A stretch of 16,345 nt of DNA. Source: Flavobacteriales bacterium UBA958. GTDB taxonomy: Bacteria > Bacteroidota > Bacteroidia > Flavobacteriales_D > Crocinitomicaceae. Below the pieces are notes generated by a model. The model was not told where the DNA came from. It saw nothing but the letters and a program-made list of their open reading frames with translations, and searched no databases. The stretch spans positions 1-16,345 of the forward strand of contig DBCM01000153.1 in assembly GCA_002293045.1 (NCBI GenBank). Direction: 5' to 3'. Made by a program: the position numbers and the translations under genes. Positions within the stretch are counted from its first letter, which is position 1. Every line of letters starts with the position of its first letter. This document shows positions 15,490 through 16,345 of the stretch, one piece after another.

Positions 15490-15497
15490 TACTTTTG
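15490..15497 (+). promoter_or_regulatory. Candidate -7 element of accA (TACTTTTG)
   Basis: TACTTTTG matches TAnnTTTG exactly, 21 nt before the accA ATG, giving a leader of roughly 15 nt. Its -33 region would overlap the ispE -7 element, so the two housekeeping promoters are packed back to back in 63 bp. Confidence 0.5.
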
Positions 15498-15518
15498 TCT
15501 ACACAAGAAAAATCAAAC

Positions 15519-16345
15519 ATGAGTACATATCTAGATTTTGAAGCCCCTTTACAAGCGTTACAAGAACAAATCTCGCAAACGGAACAGATTGGAATTACCA
15601 CCGAAGTGGACATGTCTGAAAATATTGCGGCATTAAAGGAAAAATATACAGAGACTGCTCAGGCCTTATTTACTGCTCTTACTCCTTGGCAACGTGTTCA
15701 ACTGTCTCGTCACCCTGACCGTCCGTATACCTTAGCGTATATCAATGCCATTACCGATAATGATTTTCTAGAATTGCATGGAGATCGTGGAGTGAAAGAT
15801 GATAAAGCCATGGTTGGTGGTTTTGGGTCAATTAATGGAAAAACCGTTATGTTTATTGGTCAACAAAAAGGCATCAATACAAAAATGCGCCAATACCGAA
15901 ACTTCGGGATGCCGAATCCAGAGGGGTATCGCAAAGCCTTACGCTTGATGAAGCTTGCTGAAAAATTTAATAAACCGATCGTCACCTTTATTGATACTCC
16001 GGGTGCATTCCCTGGGCTTGAAGCGGAAGAGCGCGGACAAGGGGAAGCCATTGCAAGAAACATCTACGAAATGATGCGCTTAACCGTTCCGGTAATTTGC
16101 ATTATTATCGGTGAAGGTGCTTCAGGCGGTGCCTTAGGGATTGGCGTTGGGGATAAAGTAGTTATGCTTGAAAACACCTGGTATTCTGTTATTTCACCAG
16201 AAAGTTGTTCGTCCATATTATGGCGTTCATGGGAGCACAAGGAGCAAGCAGCCAGTGCCCTTAAACTTACCCCAACCGACATGCAAGGTTTTGGGTTAGT
16301 GGATGATGTGATTAAAGAACCTGTGGATGGTGCGCACCGCAACCA
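15519..16345 (+). CDS. accA: Acetyl-CoA carboxylase carboxyltransferase alpha subunit (3' end outside window)
   Basis: The frame opens at ATG 15519 (MSTYLDFEAPLQALQEQ...) and stays open to the window edge: 275 complete codons of a protein usually about 317-320 aa long. AccA pairs with AccD to move the carboxyl group from carboxybiotin to acetyl-CoA, making malonyl-CoA, the first committed step of fatty-acid synthesis. Visible features are the N-terminal helical part with LTPWQRVQLSRHPDRP, then FLELHGDRGVKDDKAMVGG, KGINTKMRQYRNFGMPNPEG, DTPGAFPGLEAEERGQGEAI (about 157-176), GEGASGGALGIGVGD (about 198-212, oxyanion/CoA-binding glycines) and ESCSSILWRSWEHKEQAA. All are as expected for the family. 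It is transcribed away from ispE. Confidence 0.97.
   Translation, partial: MSTYLDFEAPLQALQEQISQTEQIGITTEVDMSENIAALKEKYTETAQALFTALTPWQRVQLSRHPDRPYTLAYINAITDNDFLELHGDRGVKDDKAMVGGFGSINGKTVMFIGQQKGINTKMRQYRNFGMPNPEGYRKALRLMKLAEKFNKPIVTFIDTPGAFPGLEAEERGQGEAIARNIYEMMRLTVPVICIIIGEGASGGALGIGVGDKVVMLENTWYSVISPESCSSILWRSWEHKEQAASALKLTPTDMQGFGLVDDVIKEPVDGAHRN

Overview
The window is a piece of a Bacteroidota chromosome, most likely from the Flavobacteriales. The evidence is a SusC/SusD outer-membrane glycan uptake pair, type IX secretion (T9SS) C-terminal sorting domains, candidate promoters of the Bacteroidota TAnnTTTG type with no Shine-Dalgarno signal standing out, and Bacteroidota-like versions of lnt, ispE and accA. 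I cannot name the genus from sequence alone.

Layout. The left edge (1-251, + strand) is the C-terminal end of lnt (apolipoprotein N-acyltransferase). A 189-bp convergent gap follows. It holds three contiguous copies of a 24-bp palindrome-bearing repeat and a further REP-like stretch. From 441 to 14530 everything reads on the - strand and forms an alpha-glucan (starch/glycogen/maltodextrin) polysaccharide utilisation locus (PUL). In transcription order it has: a small T9SS-secreted probable starch-binding protein; an intrinsic terminator; a 923-aa multidomain GH13 alpha-amylase with a T9SS domain; a CotH-family kinase-like secreted protein; a SusA/cyclomaltodextrinase-type GH13; a GH31 alpha-glucosidase; then SusC and SusD. 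At the right edge, ispE (- strand) and accA (+ strand, cut by the window end) are divergent housekeeping genes sharing a 63-bp promoter region.

How the genes work together (inference from families). The T9SS amylase cuts polymer outside the cell, with the small T9SS protein probably holding glucan at the surface. SusD and SusC bind and import the oligosaccharides. The second GH13 and the GH31 enzyme then reduce them to glucose in the periplasm. The amylase, CotH, GH13 and GH31 genes overlap by 1, 4 and 19 nt, so they are almost certainly one co-translated unit. No SusE/F, inner-membrane sugar transporter or local regulator (SusR, LacI, HTCS, ECF sigma/anti-sigma) is encoded in the window.

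Most worth a second look: (i) the CotH kinase-like gene translationally coupled between two amylases; (ii) a dyad TGTC-N5-GACA that I find only twice by eye, once in each of the two non-coding regions preceding the PUL transcription units; (iii) a strong terminator only 16 nt before the amylase start codon, which suggests readthrough control.
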